This document shows, piece after piece, positions 5,411 to 5,816 of a stretch of DNA of 5,816 nt. The notes below the pieces were generated by a model, which was not told where the DNA came from, searched no databases, and worked only from the letters and a program-made list of their open reading frames with translations. The stretch lies in assembly GCA_030624785.1 (NCBI GenBank), contig JAUXJK010000146.1:1-5816 (forward strand). The letters run 5' to 3'. Position 1 is the stretch's first letter, and every line of letters starts with the position of its first letter. Source of the stretch: Actinomycetes bacterium. Its GTDB lineage: Bacteria; Actinomycetota; Thermoleophilia; Gaiellales; Gaiellaceae. The position numbers and the translations under genes are program-made.

Positions 5411-5812
5411 ATGCCAGGCATCTTGCGAGAGTTCAAGGAGTTCCTGACTCGGGGGAACATCGTTGAATTGGCGATCGCGGTCGTTATCGGCGCAGCCTTT
5501 GGCGCGTTGATCACATCGATGGTCGAGAACCTGCTCACGCCACTGATCGCTGCGATCTTCGGCGAGCCCGACTTCTCGCAACTGACATTCACGATCAACG
5601 ACAGCACGTTCACGTACGGCGCTTTCTTCAACGCCCTGATCGCGTTCCTCTCCATTGCAGCAGCGATCTTCTTCTTCGTCATCAAGCCCGTACAGCGACT
5701 CGAAGCGCACAAGCTGGCGGAAGAAGCAGCCTCGGTCCAGGAGTGCCCCCACTGCAAGAGCGAGGTACCGGCGAGCGCATCACGCTGCGCGTTTTGCACC
5801 TCGACACTCTGA
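5411..5812 (+). CDS. mscL: large-conductance mechanosensitive channel MscL with C-terminal zinc-ribbon-like tail
   Basis: This is a 133-residue inner-membrane channel, normal in length, that opens under membrane tension to release solutes during hypo-osmotic shock; MscL works as a homopentamer. The amphipathic N-terminus (MPGILREFKEFLTRG) is followed by TM1 at about 16-46, with the pore-lining pattern ELAIAVVIGAAFGALI. A short external loop (about 50-68) leads to TM2 at about 70-92 and the charged end KPVQRLEAHKLAEE. In place of the usual C-terminal helical bundle is ECPHCKSEVP...RCAFCTSTL, with C112, C115, C126 and C129 as two CxxC pairs typical of a zinc ribbon. The ATG at 5411 is chosen over an in-frame ATG at 5309 because AGGAGG sits 7 bases before it and the MscL homology begins exactly there. 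The gene has its own leader, separate from the two-component operon upstream. It ends four bases before the window edge. Confidence 0.97.
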   Translation: MPGILREFKEFLTRGNIVELAIAVVIGAAFGALITSMVENLLTPLIAAIFGEPDFSQLTFTINDSTFTYGAFFNALIAFLSIAAAIFFFVIKPVQRLEAHKLAEEAASVQECPHCKSEVPASASRCAFCTSTL

Positions 5813-5816
5813 CCCC

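Overview
The window is GC-rich DNA (about 60% by eye) with strongly GC-biased third codon positions. A LexA operator of the Gram-positive/actinobacterial type, an Rv2578c/SplB-like radical SAM protein, an MscL ending in a CxxC-x10-CxxC tail and a DesK/NarL-style two-component pair with an HDGPLQ H-box all point to an actinomycete-like (Actinomycetota) bacterium, perhaps one of the less-studied soil lineages. The lineage is an inference. I see no tRNA, rRNA, CRISPR array, insertion sequence or prophage gene.

Layout. On the minus strand lie a CNNM/CorC-type membrane protein with a CBS pair (101-1429) and, upstream of it, a metallo-beta-lactamase-fold hydrolase (about 1512-2465). Divergent from the hydrolase, on the plus strand, is a radical SAM protein (2569-3480). 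The 103-bp divergent intergenic region holds a near-perfect LexA box that abuts a TATACT -10 element. That element is placed so that the transcript would begin at or next to the ATG. Next on the plus strand are a 226-bp region rich in inverted repeats (3481-3706), a NarL-type response regulator (3707-4327) and, 24 bp further on, its probable partner histidine kinase (4352-5242). A terminator-like inverted repeat and a foldable leader (5263-5389) precede mscL (5411-5812), which ends four bases before the window does. No gene-free stretch exceeds 300 bp.

How the parts may work together. The radical SAM gene looks like an SOS-controlled, possibly leaderless, DNA-damage-response gene. The response regulator and kinase form one transcription unit, in which a small hairpin covers the kinase's ribosome binding site and may couple its translation to that of the regulator. 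The kinase keeps its phosphoacceptor/phosphatase motif but has lost several ATP-binding signatures. MscL is an osmotic safety valve with its own strong ribosome binding site. CNNM and MscL are both membrane ion/osmotic functions, but nothing in the sequence ties them to the two-component pair.

No wholly new multi-gene system is evident. The points most worth following are the SOS operator on the radical SAM gene, the degenerate kinase ATPase domain, and the two structured intergenic regions before the response regulator and mscL.
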